A stretch of DNA of 6,494 bases. Source: Deltaproteobacteria bacterium (GTDB lineage Bacteria; DRYD01). Under the pieces are notes generated by a model, which ran no database searches, was not told where the DNA came from, and worked only from the letters and a program-made list of their open reading frames with translations. The position numbers were made by a program, and so were the translations under genes. The stretch is taken from the NCBI GenBank assembly GCA_028276365.1, contig JAPYWL010000059.1, forward strand, positions 1-6,494, given 5' to 3'. Shown in pieces: positions 5,546-6,494 of this stretch (within the stretch, counting starts at the first letter, position 1; every line of letters starts with the position of its first letter).

Positions 5546-6494
5546 ATGATTTTTAATCATAGGTTTAATTTATCTTATTTTTTTAAAACTTCCTTATTTT
5601 TTTTGTTTCTGTCTTTCCTTATTTTTGCTTATTATTTGTATTTAAAAAATAATTCAAACTCTTTTAAAGATTTAATAATTGACATACAATTTTTAAAAAA
5701 TAATAATTTAAAAAATGTAGAACTACAAGAAATTAAATCAAAATATCAACAAAAGTATATTTTGGAAAATAATATTGTCCAAAAATTTATTTACTATAAG
5801 ATAATCAGTAATGTTGAGTATATATTAAACAATTTAAATAAAAGTCAAGTAGAGAATAATTTTAATTTTAATACTTCTTTTAAATTAGCAATTATTAAAG
5901 CTAACATTTATTTGAAAATGTTTTTTTTTATTTTGTTTTTATTGTTTTATTTCCTTATTTTAATTTTTTTAAATTTTATTTTTGATAAATATATGAAAAG
6001 GAATAATGATTTTAAAAAGAAATCTTTTTTAAATTTTTATATTGTTTTTTTTATATTTTTTATTTTTTTTACTTTTGTTTTTCCTTTAATTAACGATTTT
6101 GTTTTAGGTTTTTTATTAAATTTTTTTAAAGAACATATTGTTTATTTGATTTTGGTTTTTAACATTTTTGTTTTAGGTTATGTTTTTATTGTATTTTTTT
6201 TATTTTATTTTGATTATAATTCATTAGTTTTTAGTTTTCATAAATTTAGGTTTAATTCTACATTTAATTTTATTAAAAATTTAGGTTTTATTTTGATTTT
6301 TTTTATAATTGTTTTCTTAAGTGGGTTGTTTTTGAAAGAGGAAAGTAATAATTTAATAATAGCTTTTGTTTTATTAAGTAATATTTGGGAATTAATTTTT
6401 ATTTTTTTAGCTTTAGTATTTCTTATACCATTAGTAGAAGAAATTATTTTTAGATTTTATTTAATTAGTTATTTAGAGGATATTTTTTATAATA
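5546..6494 (+). CDS. CPBP-family intramembrane protease, 3'-truncated by the window
   Basis: The frame opens with ATG at 5546, directly after an in-frame TAG at 5543-5545, and runs without a stop to the window edge (316 codons, incomplete). Near the end it reads FLIPLVEEIIFRFYL, with Glu298, Glu299 and Arg303 forming the EExxxR motif of CPBP (CAAX protease / Abi, PF02517) membrane proteases. The later FxxxH and HxxxN/D-type motifs would lie beyond the window. Hydrophobic segments are at about 12-31, 125-147, 161-182, 198-222, 246-263 and 270-297, very rich in Phe and Ile. Residues ~32-122 form a polar Asn/Lys/Gln-rich region between the first two membrane segments. The start has no SD, like fmt and the 2008 gene. 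Members process proteins or peptides in the membrane, or act in bacteriocin immunity; the substrate cannot be inferred here. Confidence 0.78.
   Translation, partial: MIFNHRFNLSYFFKTSLFFLFLSFLIFAYYLYLKNNSNSFKDLIIDIQFLKNNNLKNVELQEIKSKYQQKYILENNIVQKFIYYKIISNVEYILNNLNKSQVENNFNFNTSFKLAIIKANIYLKMFFFILFLLFYFLILIFLNFIFDKYMKRNNDFKKKSFLNFYIVFFIFFIFFTFVFPLINDFVLGFLLNFFKEHIVYLILVFNIFVLGYVFIVFFLFYFDYNSLVFSFHKFRFNSTFNFIKNLGFILIFFIIVFLSGLFLKEESNNLIIAFVLLSNIWELIFIFLALVFLIPLVEEIIFRFYLISYLEDIFYN

Noticed and set aside
5535-5560. Alternative A:T hairpins around the protease start codon (ATGAT pairing with ATCAT; TAAAAAT pairing with ATTTTTA).
   Set aside because: The stems are short and made almost wholly of A:T pairs, expected often by chance at this composition.
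5918-6420. Long T-rich tract that looks like a low-complexity repeat or a series of terminators.
   Set aside because: It is an unbroken reading frame encoding Phe- and Ile-rich membrane segments, which explains the T-richness.
1-6494. CRISPR arrays, tRNA or rRNA genes, insertion sequences or attachment sites.
   Set aside because: I saw no regularly spaced direct repeats, no tRNA-like or rRNA-like G:C-rich blocks, no transposase motifs and no terminal repeats. This is reading by eye, not a covariance-model search.

Overview
The window is a strongly AT-rich stretch of bacterial DNA. Coding is dense and all on the + strand, with the standard code: every frame closes on TAA or TAG, Trp is TGG, and no TGA is read through. 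The proteins are rich in Lys, Asn, Ile, Phe and Tyr. This fits a low-GC anaerobe of the Clostridia, Fusobacteria or Halanaerobiales kind, but no marker here fixes the phylum, and the formyltransferase is rather divergent.

Layout: 1-70 is a short leader with a Shine-Dalgarno (SD) sequence. 71-1024 is dapA (lysine / cell-wall precursor synthesis). 1036-1989 is an Fmt-type methionyl-tRNA formyltransferase. 2008-2703 is an unrecognised protein with one N-terminal membrane segment. 2731-5409 is a very long tyrosine phenol-lyase-like gene behind the strongest SD in the window. 5410-5545 is a gene-free gap. 5546 to the window end is the first 316 codons of a CPBP (CAAX/Abi type) intramembrane protease, whose EExxxR motif lies just before the cut. 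The gaps between the first four genes are 11, 18 and 27 bases, so they may be co-transcribed.

The highlight is the 892-residue lyase. It is two tyrosine phenol-lyase (TPL) copies fused head to tail, where family members normally have about 456-470 residues. The copies have decayed in a complementary way. The C-terminal copy keeps the PLP lysine and the other cofactor- and substrate-binding residues, but has lost the GDEAYAGSENF segment and the YGGLAGRDME segment. The N-terminal copy has lost the PLP lysine and nearly all cofactor-binding residues, yet keeps exactly those two segments almost letter-perfect. In this family the active site lies at a subunit interface, and Tyr71, Met288 and the Glu69 cation ligand sit at or near it (recalled from the Citrobacter enzyme). 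The simplest reading is a built-in pseudo-heterodimer: a dead half that lends interface residues to a live half, giving one active site per chain.

The enzyme would split tyrosine into phenol, pyruvate and ammonia. Pyruvate is also a DapA substrate, but a functional link between the two genes is only speculation.
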